Source of the DNA: a virus
DNA: 34,602 nt
Reading direction: 5' to 3' (one strand)
Virus record (IMG/VR): IMGVR_UViG_3300037487_000817
Location: 1-34,602 of that record
Part shown: positions 24,066 to 32,185 of the stretch, piece by piece
Position numbering within the stretch: position 1 is the first letter of the stretch
Layout of the letters: each line of letters starts with the position of its first letter
Program-made: the position numbers and the translations under genes
The notes under the pieces: model-generated
Told to the model about the DNA's origin: nothing
Databases searched by the model: none
What the model saw: the letters and a program-made list of their open reading frames with translations, nothing else

Positions 24066-26050
24066 TAGGCTGACTTCCCAACCAGCGCACCGTAAAGTGT
24101 TGTGCCGATTTTCCAAAAGACTAATGTATTACTTGCACTAAGTGTAGGCGCAGTATTCCCAGCCGCTGTCACCCATGTCGTAGCAGGCCATGTCATTGTG
24201 TATGAACTACCGCCAGTGAGCAAAAGTGAAATGCTTTGACCAGACGATAAGCTATCCGTAAATGTAATTGCAGCAGTAGCAGCACACGACAATGTTGTAC
24301 CTGTAGCAGGGTTTAAAGCAATCGTTCCAGATGTGGCAAGTGTAGCAACCTTTTCTGTATAGGCATCTAGGGTTAAATTCCCCGTCATTGTGCCGCCAGC
24401 TAAAGGTAATGCGTTAGCTGTGTAGTTACCAGGGTTAGTCGCATTGTACGGGACATATCCAATATTACTTTCTAAGATAGACCAATTAGCAGCTGTTTGT
24501 CCAGGAGTATCAGTCAAAGCTCTGAAGGAATCACCAATGGCTACAGCCGTACCTGCGAGAGTGCCTGCAACACTAACATACCACAAATCACCTTTTAATA
24601 CTGCACCTGCATTACCTGATCCTCCCGTAGTAGGAAATGTATTAACGCTTGCATTATAACTACCACGATCATCAATTAGCCCAACAACTAAGTTATCTAT
24701 CTGTGCAACCGTATAGGTATTCGCTACATTGAAGGTGCCATAAGCCACTATATCAACAGAATCCCCTGCTGTTGCACCTATTGCTAATACAATGTTAGTG
24801 CCGCTTGTTGCTGTAAAGTCTGTGTTGACTACTAGTTTTGCACCATTTAGGTAAACGTCAACAAAGCCAACATCATAAACAGCCGCAAAGGTCGTCTGGG
24901 CTGCTGTAGCTACATATACTTGACGTTGCGAGGTTCCATTAATAGGGCCTGTTTCCCATGTTGCTACTGTACCATCTGTTTTTAATACTTTACCTGCATT
25001 CCCAGTCTGCGATGGTAATGAAATAGGCGCGTCTTGCCATATAGCAGCTGTACCGCTAGTCGCTGTCAGGAGTTGACCTACCGTCGGTGCGGTCGCTGCA
25101 CTCAATGCAACAGTCGTTGTGGCTGACTTTAAGGCATAACCTACTGCATCTGTACAATTAGTCAAAACACCACTTGTCGGTGTCCCTAAAGGCTGTCCAC
25201 TATTAAAGACGATATTACCCGTCATTGTGCCACCGGCCTTAGGCAATGCGCTGTCAATATTCGCGCCGGGCATAAGTACTGTGAAGCCACTAGCAAGCGC
25301 GTCTGGCAAGATCATCCCACTCACACGCGCAGTACATACATACACAGTTATCCCAAAGATGACCACATCGCCAGGATGGTACAAGGTGCCGCCAACCCAA
25401 GCGCCTGTAAAGCGCAAGCCGGTAGTATACGGTAGCCAGTCTGTTGTAACAGAATCCGGAAGGGTGCCTGCAGTTTCTATTTGGCAGATGTACGCGTTAG
25501 CGCCAACAGTGACAACGTCTGCGGGGTAATAGGTCGCTGTTGAGACATAAGCACCACGTTGTGTGGAGCCTGTAACGAAAGCTGCCCAATCTAATCCCGC
25601 GACAGGGTAATGACCGACTGTAATACGTTTTGCAATATAACTTACACCGCCTACTGAGACGATATCGTTTTTCTGGTAAGTCTTAGTGGCATCATACGCG
25701 CCCTCAAACTGCATCCCATCTGAGAATAAAGTCCAGGCAGCAGAGTCTTGCGGGGCTACTGTTGTGTTGTCTGTGTTGCAGACATAAGTACGCCCACCAT
25801 CGGAGACTGCATCGCCTGGGTGGTAGACACGTGCAGGAACATAAGGACCCGAGAAGCTAATCCCAGGCACCATCAATTTCCAGTAGAGGACTGTTCCTGG
25901 GACCATTCCTGCTGTGCTTATTGCATTGATGTATGCATATAGGTTACCGCCGTAACGGACAACGTCGTTGGCTTCATAGACCGTACCTACGGCCCACTCA
26001 CCGGAGAAATCAAACCTCATTTTCCCTAATTCAATATTTAAAGTAGTCAT
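24065..26050 (-). CDS. Tail fibre protein with five carbohydrate-binding-like repeats
   Basis: 661 residues. Residues about 15-260 hold five repeats of the form 'G-x-Y/W-x5-Y-x3-D-V/A-V-x3-G-x-x-Y-x-C/A', e.g. GPYVPARVYHPGDAVSDGG and GAYDATKTYQKNDIVSVGG, the pattern of CBM5/12-type chitin-binding-like modules. Two LPxAGGTMTGN elements follow, and the C-terminus is beta-rich. Such modules bind sugar polymers, fitting host-surface recognition. The start is coupled by ATGA to the previous gene. The 195-residue protein at 27943 carries one similar module. Confidence 0.8.
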   Translation of the reverse strand: MTTLNIELGKMRFDFSGEWAVGTVYEANDVVRYGGNLYAYINAISTAGMVPGTVLYWKLMVPGISFSGPYVPARVYHPGDAVSDGGRTYVCNTDNTTVAPQDSAAWTLFSDGMQFEGAYDATKTYQKNDIVSVGGVSYIAKRITVGHYPVAGLDWAAFVTGSTQRGAYVSTATYYPADVVTVGANAYICQIETAGTLPDSVTTDWLPYTTGLRFTGAWVGGTLYHPGDVVIFGITVYVCTARVSGMILPDALASGFTVLMPGANIDSALPKAGGTMTGNIVFNSGQPLGTPTSGVLTNCTDAVGYALKSATTTVALSAATAPTVGQLLTATSGTAAIWQDAPISLPSQTGNAGKVLKTDGTVATWETGPINGTSQRQVYVATAAQTTFAAVYDVGFVDVYLNGAKLVVNTDFTATSGTNIVLAIGATAGDSVDIVAYGTFNVANTYTVAQIDNLVVGLIDDRGSYNASVNTFPTTGGSGNAGAVLKGDLWYVSVAGTLAGTAVAIGDSFRALTDTPGQTAANWSILESNIGYVPYNATNPGNYTANALPLAGGTMTGNLTLDAYTEKVATLATSGTIALNPATGTTLSCAATAAITFTDSLSSGQSISLLLTGGSSYTMTWPATTWVTAAGNTAPTLSASNTLVFWKIGTTLYGALVGKSA

Positions 26051-26346
26051 AGCACCTTTACCTGTAAGTGGCCAGTAGCATTAGCAGTGAACTCTAACGC
26101 CACATCTGACCGAAAATATAGCTCATAAAGGGACGGTCTAATTAATGTTCCGTCATCAATGACATCGTAGGTCAATGCCCCTGTGTCTCTGTTGTATTTG
26201 AATCCATAAAATGCACCAGTTGTGCTGGTCCCGCCTGTGGGGATGCCAAAGGACTCGATAGCTGTTTTTATGTTGGTAAGGTTGGTGTCCATCTCGATAT
26301 TCGTGAGAGGGAGCCCCTTGCCCAACCGCGTGATAATGTCAACCAT
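26047..26346 (-). CDS. Small tail-associated protein
   Basis: 99 residues starting VDIITRLGKGLPLTNIEMDTN, a short helical start followed by beta-rich sequence (GAFYGFKYNRDTGALTYDVI). The 'RLGKGxPLTxxEmD-NL' start often occurs as the first 20 residues of fibre proteins, so this may be a separated fibre anchor. It lies 4 nt from the previous gene and is ATGA-coupled to the next fibre gene. Function inferred from context. Confidence 0.62.
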   Translation of the reverse strand: MVDIITRLGKGLPLTNIEMDTNLTNIKTAIESFGIPTGGTSTTGAFYGFKYNRDTGALTYDVIDDGTLIRPSLYELYFRSDVALEFTANATGHLQVKVL

Positions 26347-26350
26347 GGCG

Positions 26351-26818
26351 TTATTGCGCTATTGCAATTTTCCAAGTAATCGCTAAGGTATCTAATGCAC
26401 CTTTGTTGATTACTAGAAATTTTGTGCGAGCTATCATTGTGCCACCTGCTACTGCCGTAAATAACCCTGCTTCACGAATTGGCCCAACAGCTTGGCCTGC
26501 AATGAAGGAAGCTACGTATTGCACTGAATCGTTAGCGACTGTTGTCTGGACTTGTTGACCGGCTTGAGTTAATGCTGCTCTTGGCAATAAGGGTGCTGTC
26601 AGGTCAACGTCAATTGGTCTGACAGGGTATTCGCTTTCGTCAGAGCCTAGTTGGATATGGGACACAATAGGTGACGTCTCACCTAACATTCTCGAAGTAA
26701 TGAAAGCCAACCCTGTGTTTACAATGAGGTTTGCTTTCTCGGTTGCCTTCACGTTCCCATGCTCATCTGTGAGCACGAGGGTGACGGTGCCGCTTGATTT
26801 TAAATTTTCTGTTAACAT
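26351..26818 (-). CDS. Tail-associated protein, probable fibre/baseplate component
   Basis: 155 residues. The segments GNVKATEKANLIVNTGLAFI, HIQLGSDESEYP and REAGLFTAV form a pattern found in phage tail-side proteins in which 'VxNxGLxxIaxRl' precedes 'hxxxGxg'. No enzyme motif. AGGAC lies upstream of the ATG. The call is by pattern and position among fibre genes. Confidence 0.6.
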   Translation of the reverse strand: MLTENLKSSGTVTLVLTDEHGNVKATEKANLIVNTGLAFITSRMLGETSPIVSHIQLGSDESEYPVRPIDVDLTAPLLPRAALTQAGQQVQTTVANDSVQYVASFIAGQAVGPIREAGLFTAVAGGTMIARTKFLVINKGALDTLAITWKIAIAQ

Positions 26819-26836
26819 TTGAAGTCCTTAGTGGTG

Positions 26837-27943
26837 TTATCCCATGTAGCCGGCTTCCACATACTCTTCAGAGAAGTAGTTCTGCATGGAGATTATAACC
26901 TCATCGTTGCAAAGACCTCTGTCAGAGATGAAATGTGATGCGTCTACGAATATAGATGTTTGTGGTCTGAGTGAATCAGCTCGAGTAATATTAGGTACGA
27001 CTGTAACAAATTCTGTTACGAAAGGATTACTTTGTAAGGCATGTGCGCCATTAAAGCTTATTGTGTCAATTATAGGCAAATGCTCATGAGTTGTCGGGCC
27101 TATCACTCTAAGTATTCCATCGCTGAACTGCTTAGCGTCAAAGATACTACGAGCTACTGTAAACTCAGGTCCACCTCCAAGGATAATGTTTGTTGCCAAA
27201 AAGGTACTAGTGTCGAAAGATAGCTGCGTAACAGGGCGGACTGGCTCATACACACCTTTGTCTACTGACAGGAGGCGATCATCACTGCCGCTGACCGTCG
27301 AGAAGGTGTAGCGATTAGGTCCACGGAAGCAGACCTCAGAGGTCTGATACGTCGTTGTAAATTCAGTAGTGACATCCCATGCAAGTATCTCTACTGGCAG
27401 AATAGGGGTAATTACAGACACAACCGCATCAAAGCTAAGTAGCTCTGCAGCGCCCTTCACCACCTCAAAGGTGACTTTGTTCGGAGTGCGGTAAGAGACG
27501 TCTAGCTGGCTCGCTACTTCCGCGAGTGGCTTGCTGTATAGCACAGACATTGGGTCTGTTAGCCATCCGTCCGCTTGGCCTTCAGGCATTAGAAACGCTT
27601 CACACGCCAGCGTTAATTCATTCTGGGGCACACATATGTCTAGCTGCCCTGGCTCAATTTGTCGAGAGGAGAAGTCAGCTGGATATGGCAGTACATCGAA
27701 GTTCTCTATGAACAACGTAGGGTCCATTATCGAAGAGCGCCCCATATCATACGAATCTACCTCGAGGTCTAGCACGACTAGGCTGTCTACCGTGGGAGGA
27801 GCTGTATTGCTCACAAGCATGAAGTTCCAAGTGCTAGCCAGTAAGGGGGCGAGTGTGTATGATGATGAAGGCACTCTGACCGTCGGAGGAGTCGCAATGA
27901 TTTCCAGCGGCGTAGGTATCGATATCACCAATGAGGTGGCCAC
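26837..27943 (-). CDS. Hypothetical structural protein in tail module
   Basis: 368 residues, start GTG at 27943 overlapping the previous stop as TAGTG. It is beta-rich and acidic with few Cys and no membrane segment or catalytic motif; repeated strands such as 'DFSSRQIEPGQLDICVPQ' and 'PFVTEFVTVVPNITRAD' are seen. It lies between the carbohydrate-binding-like protein and fibre accessory genes, so a tail or baseplate structural role is likely. Not recognised. Confidence 0.58.
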   Translation of the reverse strand: MATSLVISIPTPLEIIATPPTVRVPSSSYTLAPLLASTWNFMLVSNTAPPTVDSLVVLDLEVDSYDMGRSSIMDPTLFIENFDVLPYPADFSSRQIEPGQLDICVPQNELTLACEAFLMPEGQADGWLTDPMSVLYSKPLAEVASQLDVSYRTPNKVTFEVVKGAAELLSFDAVVSVITPILPVEILAWDVTTEFTTTYQTSEVCFRGPNRYTFSTVSGSDDRLLSVDKGVYEPVRPVTQLSFDTSTFLATNIILGGGPEFTVARSIFDAKQFSDGILRVIGPTTHEHLPIIDTISFNGAHALQSNPFVTEFVTVVPNITRADSLRPQTSIFVDASHFISDRGLCNDEVIISMQNYFSEEYVEAGYMG

Positions 27944-28530
27944 TAGACTGTCTGCTCAGTAGGGCTAAAGAGTATCTCTACCATTCCTCTCACTGGTTTC
28001 CAAGTTCTAGAGAAAATATTCTGGACAGGCTCCGTTACCCTTAGCTCGAAAAAGCCGTAAATAGAGTCTGCCACTGTGGGTTGTAGCTCCCAGCCAGCAG
28101 CAAGGCTAGCCGGGAATTGCAGATAGATGATGTTAAGGGTGGTCTCAATCCACAGAGGGTCTACCCCTGGGACGCCTGGGTAAGATGCGACACCAGCGAA
28201 TAGACGATATGCCTTGCCCTCCCAAGTCACCACGTTTTCGCGGGTATACGCTGTTGTAGCGGTATACTTGCCGATAACCACAGGGATCCTCACAACTAGC
28301 TGAGTTGCTACTGCGGCGGGGTGGACTGCTGTGGGCGGCGAGCGTTGTCCGGCAACATTAAGACCTTCAACGACAATCGCTTCCCAGATATACCCCGGCT
28401 TAGTCACATCATCAATAAAGGTTAATGTGACTGGAAATTCTAATTGCTCACCTCTCACAATAGACCACAGTACACTGCCGCCGTCTGTAATGATGTCTGT
28501 AGTGGTGGCCGTTAATTTAGACCTTGCCAT
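27943..28530 (-). CDS. Structural protein with one carbohydrate-binding-like module
   Basis: 195 residues. Residues about 88-130 (KYTATTAYTRENVVTWEGKA, then YRLFAGVASYPGVPGVDPLW) match the same CBM5/12-like pattern as the five repeats in the large fibre. The rest is beta-rich. GGAG lies upstream of the ATG, and the gene overlaps the membrane/coiled-coil gene by 14 nt. Likely part of the adsorption structure. Confidence 0.66.
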   Translation of the reverse strand: MARSKLTATTTDIITDGGSVLWSIVRGEQLEFPVTLTFIDDVTKPGYIWEAIVVEGLNVAGQRSPPTAVHPAAVATQLVVRIPVVIGKYTATTAYTRENVVTWEGKAYRLFAGVASYPGVPGVDPLWIETTLNIIYLQFPASLAAGWELQPTVADSIYGFFELRVTEPVQNIFSRTWKPVRGMVEILFSPTEQTV

Positions 28531-28876
28531 TTCTTAACTCCGTCCTGTCTGCTTTATCGTTTATTTTGCTTAAGACTAGATCCAGTTTTCTACCCAGAGA
28601 CTCACCTAGATCCTTTAAGTCCTGTTTCTTTGCGTAGTTGCTTGCCAATTGCACTTCCAGATCTTCTAGTTTATCCAGCTTCTTTAGTATTTCGACAAGC
28701 TGCATCTGCAAATCAGACCGCTTTACATAGTCATTGGCAATCAATAGTCTTAATTCTTGTGTATCTTTTTCATTCTGTGAAAGAAGTGTTTGTAATCCGT
28801 TGATCTTTGCGACCCCAAGGGCTGCAACGAAGCTGCCAACCCCTAATAGGATATTTACCCAATCTTGTGTTTCCAT
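28517..28876 (-). CDS. Membrane-anchored coiled-coil protein
   Basis: 119 residues: a hydrophobic segment at about 6-24 (WVNILLGVGSFVAALGVAKI), then a long charged coiled coil with NDYVKRSDLQMQLVEILKKL and RTELRNGKV at the end. This anchor-plus-coiled-coil form is common in phage genomes near fibre or lysis genes, but the role is unproved; tail-fibre trimerisation, spanin-like or holin-partner roles are possible. GGGAG lies 6 nt before the ATG. It follows the terminase gene. Confidence 0.6.
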   Translation of the reverse strand: METQDWVNILLGVGSFVAALGVAKINGLQTLLSQNEKDTQELRLLIANDYVKRSDLQMQLVEILKKLDKLEDLEVQLASNYAKKQDLKDLGESLGRKLDLVLSKINDKADRTELRNGKV

Positions 28877-28887
28877 TATAACTCCCT

Positions 28888-30249
28888 TTAAAACCTCCTG
28901 CCTCTCGCGGTAGCCTTGACGCCGCTATAGACCGGGTAGAGATACTCGACGGCATACCGCACACCATCAGAGAAATGCTCAATACTCTCGCTCTTGTCTA
29001 TCGCAGCAGTGTCAGGGTTATTGTCTAGCCATCTAGTCCTTTCCATACTGACTATGACGTCCGCGCACCGGGGGTGGATGAACATGTTTGTGTTTCCGTT
29101 TGCGTCTCTTAATAGACGATTAACTGCCTGCACGCTATCCACAATAGGAGGTGCTTTAGAGCGAGCTAATGTCTTGAGACCGTGAGAGTCTAGTATGCTA
29201 AAATCAGTACGCCCTACAGGCGCTGAAGTCTTTCTAGAACGACCACTAGGGTCAGGGTAGGTATATATCTTTCTTTTACCATTTTTATAGCGGCCATTAA
29301 TAGCCTTCGCGAGCTCCTCTGTATCTGGGTGCCCCTTAAATTGGTCAATAAAATGCATTTGACCACCACGTATTACAAAGACAGCAGAGCACTGTAAGGC
29401 AACGTTGAAATCGATGGCGACATGCACATCTTCTTCTTCCTCCAGGTCTGGTAAGTCTTTTCTTACATGTATATTACGGTCAAAACAATAGAATACGCTG
29501 TTCCCTGACTCTTTGAACAATGCCAAATACTCACTTGCAAACGTTATGGGGTCCATGCTGGTCTTAATCTTGTCAATCTCGACAGGATCTAAATAGGGGG
29601 AGTGTGTGTAATCGAAGTTGAAATAACTCCAATCACCATCGCTCTCGTGATTCATACATAGCTTGTGGAAATAATTGTAGCCCTTAGGTGTACCGATAAT
29701 GAGGCCTCTACCGGGCTTAAGGGCTGACGCTAACTCACCATACTGGTGTTTAAGCATCTGAACACGCATTGGGCTCCATCTGGTATTGATAGCTGGTAGA
29801 ATTGTACCCTCCCATGCCTCTTGAGGGTGTATCCCTCTTCGACAGCTAGAGACTTCATCCCACACAACCATATAGCAGCCTTTGCCACGTATTCTTTCCA
29901 CTGACTCATATGAGATCAATCGTATTTCGGTGCCATTAGCAAAAACGAACCTACCTGTTTGTCTACTCATGCTCTCGCAACGGTCTTCCAACCCTAGATC
30001 GTATGCCAGAAGGGGATAATAGATATCCACAACTTGATCATACGTTGGAGCAATGATATATACAAATTTATTAGGCACATTTTTAGGCAATGTTAGTAAT
30101 TCATGAGCGGCTGTTGTGGCCACTACGGCGGCTAGGAAGGATTTACCCCACCCTCTACTGCAACACACCGCTGTGAATCTGGCCTTATCGAGCAGTAACG
30201 CCTTTTTAAACACATCAGATTGTGTCTTATGCAGTGAGATATTAGCCAT
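28888..30249 (-). CDS. terL: Terminase large subunit (packaging ATPase-nuclease)
   Basis: 453 residues. The ATPase has a Walker A-like SRGWGKSF at 31-38, Walker B CYMVVWDEVSS with D131 and E132, and the coupling motif GTPKG at 186-190. The nuclease has VAIDFN with D280, a YPDPSG with D333 and SDGVRYAVEY with D428, matching the three-Asp RNase H-like metal site. It drives DNA into the capsid and cuts it. Length is usual. The start lies inside the end of the small-subunit gene. Some residues of the helicase-like 'RGKGCYMVVWDE' block favour a siphovirus-type terminase. Confidence 0.93.
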   Translation of the reverse strand: MANISLHKTQSDVFKKALLLDKARFTAVCCSRGWGKSFLAAVVATTAAHELLTLPKNVPNKFVYIIAPTYDQVVDIYYPLLAYDLGLEDRCESMSRQTGRFVFANGTEIRLISYESVERIRGKGCYMVVWDEVSSCRRGIHPQEAWEGTILPAINTRWSPMRVQMLKHQYGELASALKPGRGLIIGTPKGYNYFHKLCMNHESDGDWSYFNFDYTHSPYLDPVEIDKIKTSMDPITFASEYLALFKESGNSVFYCFDRNIHVRKDLPDLEEEEDVHVAIDFNVALQCSAVFVIRGGQMHFIDQFKGHPDTEELAKAINGRYKNGKRKIYTYPDPSGRSRKTSAPVGRTDFSILDSHGLKTLARSKAPPIVDSVQAVNRLLRDANGNTNMFIHPRCADVIVSMERTRWLDNNPDTAAIDKSESIEHFSDGVRYAVEYLYPVYSGVKATARGRRF

Positions 30250-30664
30250 TAGCTATTTCCGTAAAGTCTTCATCGCTTAGCGTTATCACCAAAGGAGAGA
30301 TTTGTTGTGTTTGTAGAATAGCTACTTCACTAACCCTTCCGTACCCATAGCGGAGTAATGATTCACTAATCTTAGATAGTTGGGTGTAAAGGGCATGATG
30401 TACCTCAGGCCGATAGGCTCTTCTCTTACCGTCAGATGTCATGGGGCATTCACCACCATCTCTCCATTGTTCCATCCGCTCTATTTCGTTCTCTAATCGG
30501 CGATGTGATATCACCAATTCAGCTATTGGGTCGAACTGTAAGGCAATTAGACGGTCCTTGCTTGCGCCAGTCCCGGCCTTGTAGGGCTGTACCACATAAT
30601 TCTCTGGTAATGATTTACTCTTTGGTTGCAAGTGAATGGAATTCACATAAGTATCTGTGAACAT
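30242..30664 (-). CDS. Putative terminase small subunit
   Basis: 140 residues from ATG 30664 (AGGAG 7 nt upstream); GTG 30667 would add one residue but leaves only 4 nt spacing. The sequence is helical in the middle (LVISHRRLENEIERMEQW, HHALYTQLSKISESLLRYG), which suits a ring-forming DNA-binding packaging subunit. No family motif was recognised; the call rests on size, position just before the large subunit and the coupled start. It would recognise the packaging site, possibly the repeats upstream. Confidence 0.6.
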   Translation of the reverse strand: MFTDTYVNSIHLQPKSKSLPENYVVQPYKAGTGASKDRLIALQFDPIAELVISHRRLENEIERMEQWRDGGECPMTSDGKRRAYRPEVHHALYTQLSKISESLLRYGYGRVSEVAILQTQQISPLVITLSDEDFTEIANG

Positions 30665-30692
30665 CACAGGTCTCCTTTTAATTTCGTGTTAA

Positions 30693-30728
30693 AGCACTTT
30701 ATAATAGCACCCACCATTGTAAAGTGCT
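30693..30728 (-). promoter_or_regulatory. Inverted repeat overlapping an extended -10 promoter candidate for the terminase operon
   Basis: A perfect 9-bp inverted repeat, AGCACTTTA at 30693-30701 and TAAAGTGCT at 30720-30728, has an 18-bp spacer. On the minus strand an extended -10 (TGC TATTAT, 30709-30701) overlaps one arm, but no good -35 is seen. On the plus strand the second arm is followed by CTCTTTTTTG, so a terminator toward the right is an alternative. It sits 29 nt upstream of the terminase small subunit start. Confidence 0.4.
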
Positions 30729-30800
30729 CTCTTTTTTGTTTAGCCGTTTAGTCGTCATTATTTTCTCTTTAAGTTTTCTCTTTAAGGTTTTCTCTATAAA

Positions 30801-31066
30801 GTCTTCTTTAAGGTCTTCTTTAAGGTCTTCTTTAAGGTCTTCTTTAAGGTCCTTAATTGCTATTAGTTATCATTAATAAGTATCATTAAATGTCTTCCTT
30901 AAGGTCCTTAATTGCTATTAGTTATCATTAATAAGTATCATTAAATGTCTTCTATAAGGTCCTTAATTGCTATTAGTTATCATTAATAAGTATCATTAAA
31001 TGTATCTATTTATAATTATCATTAAAGAAGACTTTAAAGAAGACTTTAAAGAAGACTTTAAAGAAC
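30801..31066. repeat. Inverted 12-bp tandem arrays around three 55-bp direct repeats (origin or pac candidate)
   Basis: Four perfect GTCTTCTTTAAG 12-mers lie at 30801-30848 (degenerate copies from about 30766). They are followed by three direct repeats of 55-bp period (30846, 30901, 30956) containing CCTTAATTGCTATTAG and ATCATTAATAAG. Then AAAGAAGACTTT is repeated three times at 31024-31059, with a partial copy to 31066. The right unit is the reverse complement of the left unit with one difference, so the two arrays face each other over about 175 bp. The region is very AT-rich. It may be a replication origin, a packaging site or a control region for the terminase operon. Confidence 0.8.
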
Positions 31067-31096
31067 AACTTTGAACCCTAAAAAGGCCTCTAACGA

Positions 31097-31110
31097 TTAC
31101 TTTAAAGTAA
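31097..31110. repeat. Perfect 14-bp palindrome
   Basis: TTACTTTAAAGTAA is its own reverse complement. It shares the CTTTAAAG core with the 12-bp tandem repeats and with the next inverted repeat, so a common DNA-binding protein is possible. Confidence 0.65.
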
Positions 31111-31150
31111 CCATAAAGACACTCTTTAGGGATGTTAAGGAACCTTTACA

Positions 31151-31200
31151 GCCTCTTTAAAGACATCCTATAACATTAGTAATAGAAGCTTTAAAGAGGC
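31151..31200. repeat. Inverted repeat with CTTTAAAG core
   Basis: GCCTCTTTAAAG at 31151-31162 and CTTTAAAGAGGC at 31189-31200 are perfect 12-bp arms with 26 bp between them. The shared core links this element to the neighbouring arrays. A hairpin in RNA or a dimeric binding site are both possible. Confidence 0.65.
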
Positions 31201-31246
31201 TTAAAAGAAATCTTAATCGCTCGGGCGAGGGCGAGGGCGTATTTCG

Positions 31247-31275
31247 ACATGCCTGAGGTGTGGTCTCAGGTCATG
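31247..31275. repeat. Hairpin CCTGAG/CTCAGG
   Basis: CCTGAG at 31252-31257 and CTCAGG at 31265-31270 have a 7-nt loop, and the stem extends through CATG with one bulged base. No T run follows on either strand. In N4, the virion polymerase uses small hairpin promoters; this is a possible but untested analogue. Confidence 0.4.
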
Positions 31276-31301
31276 CGCCAGTATAGCCGATTCGCCAAGA
31301 C

Positions 31302-31382
31302 ATTTTAATTACAACCCTTATCTGCCACCAAGAAAGCCTAGGCGGAAGCTAAACAGCAGCTTCAAAGAATTGTAATTAAAAT
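31302..31382. repeat. Nested inverted repeat, 81 nt, branched hairpin structure
   Basis: The outer arms ATTTTAATTACAA (31302-31314) and TTGTAATTAAAAT (31370-31382) are perfect 13-bp complements. Inside are GAAGCT/AGCTTC with a 7-nt loop (31345-31363) and TCTGCC/GGCGGA with one wobble. The whole could fold as a three-way branched structure. It is not a tRNA (no anticodon or T-arm consensus). It may be a DNA signal or a structured RNA. Confidence 0.6.
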
Positions 31383-32185
31383 ATCATAACGGAGGGGTGC
31401 TTCCCTCTTGCCAACCCGTGAAGGTCACCAAAATCCATCCTGTCCACCCTTACCGAGTGAATAAGACTACTATCAGCTGCACAATCCACATCTCCTTTGT
31501 CGGCATGACAAATTTGATTATATCACCAATGGGGGTTGTATCCATCACCTTAAGAAAACGGTAACTTCAAGAGCTATATTGACACCCTACCCATTTGTTT
31601 GATTGCAGCGAAATAACCCGATTATAGTTATTCAACCTTAAGCAATCCATGATACCCATACCTTCTCGCTCTATTAAAGCCTTACTTTCAAATCACCGCG
31701 CCCTAAGGCACTCTCTTAGACCTGCCGCCCTTACAGGCCCAGATGAATACATGATCCTACTCGATCTTCCTCACCCTTTTAGCCAATTCTGAGCCAAGGT
31801 GAGAAGATACGGATGCGCGAAGGGAAAACCAATCAAGAAAACCCCGCCATCATTATGTAACCGTACCGCACCTCACCCTCCCCCACTCACCTCCACCGCC
31901 CTCACCCCCGCGTCCGTCCCGCACTCGCCGCCGCCGCAATTTTTGGGTGGTAGTCAACCCGCGCCCCCGCGCTCCGCCTGCGACCAGTTTTCGACCCACT
32001 TTTCGGTCCTCCGCAGCCCTCGCCGTTCATGGCCTCCCCCGCAGCCCTCGCGGTTCATGGCCTGCCGGGGCCACGTTCTGCTGATTTTTTGCCCCCTGTT
32101 GCACACGCTATTTTGCAGGGTACTGCCGCTAAATTGTCACCACCAGGGAGCGCCAGCGAGCACCTCTACGGCCTAAGGGGGAGCG
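31383..32185. other. Non-coding stretch with GC-rich block and short direct repeats
   Basis: No credible gene was found. 31383-31860 has ordinary composition; 31860-32130 is C/G-rich on the plus strand, unlike the rest. Two 25-bp direct repeats with one difference (start CCGCAGCCCTCGC, at 32011 and 32039) and a 16-bp pair GGGAGCG(C/T)CAGCGAGC at 32146 and 32178 are present, the latter running into the end of the next gene. A plus-strand frame at 31799-32176 is Pro/Ser-rich and lacks a ribosome site. The block may be foreign DNA or part of a replication or packaging region. Confidence 0.5.

Noticed and set aside
24066-24116. Longer N-terminus for the TGNG-repeat fibre
   Set aside because: It overlaps the end of the previous fibre; TAATG at 24065 is the better start.
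30801-31066. CRISPR-like array
   Set aside because: The 12-bp units are contiguous without spacers and the 55-bp units have no variable spacers; no cas gene is present.
31392-31407. GAGGG/CCCTC hairpin as a terminator
   Set aside because: Only 5 bp with no T run, and no gene ends nearby on the plus strand.
31383-31860. tRNA or small gene in the non-coding stretch
   Set aside because: No T-arm or anticodon-arm consensus and no small frame with a ribosome site was seen on either strand by eye.
31799-32176. Plus-strand 125-codon frame in the GC-rich block
   Set aside because: Pro/Ser-rich low-complexity translation, no ribosome site, no recognisable domain, and no other plus-strand gene in the window.
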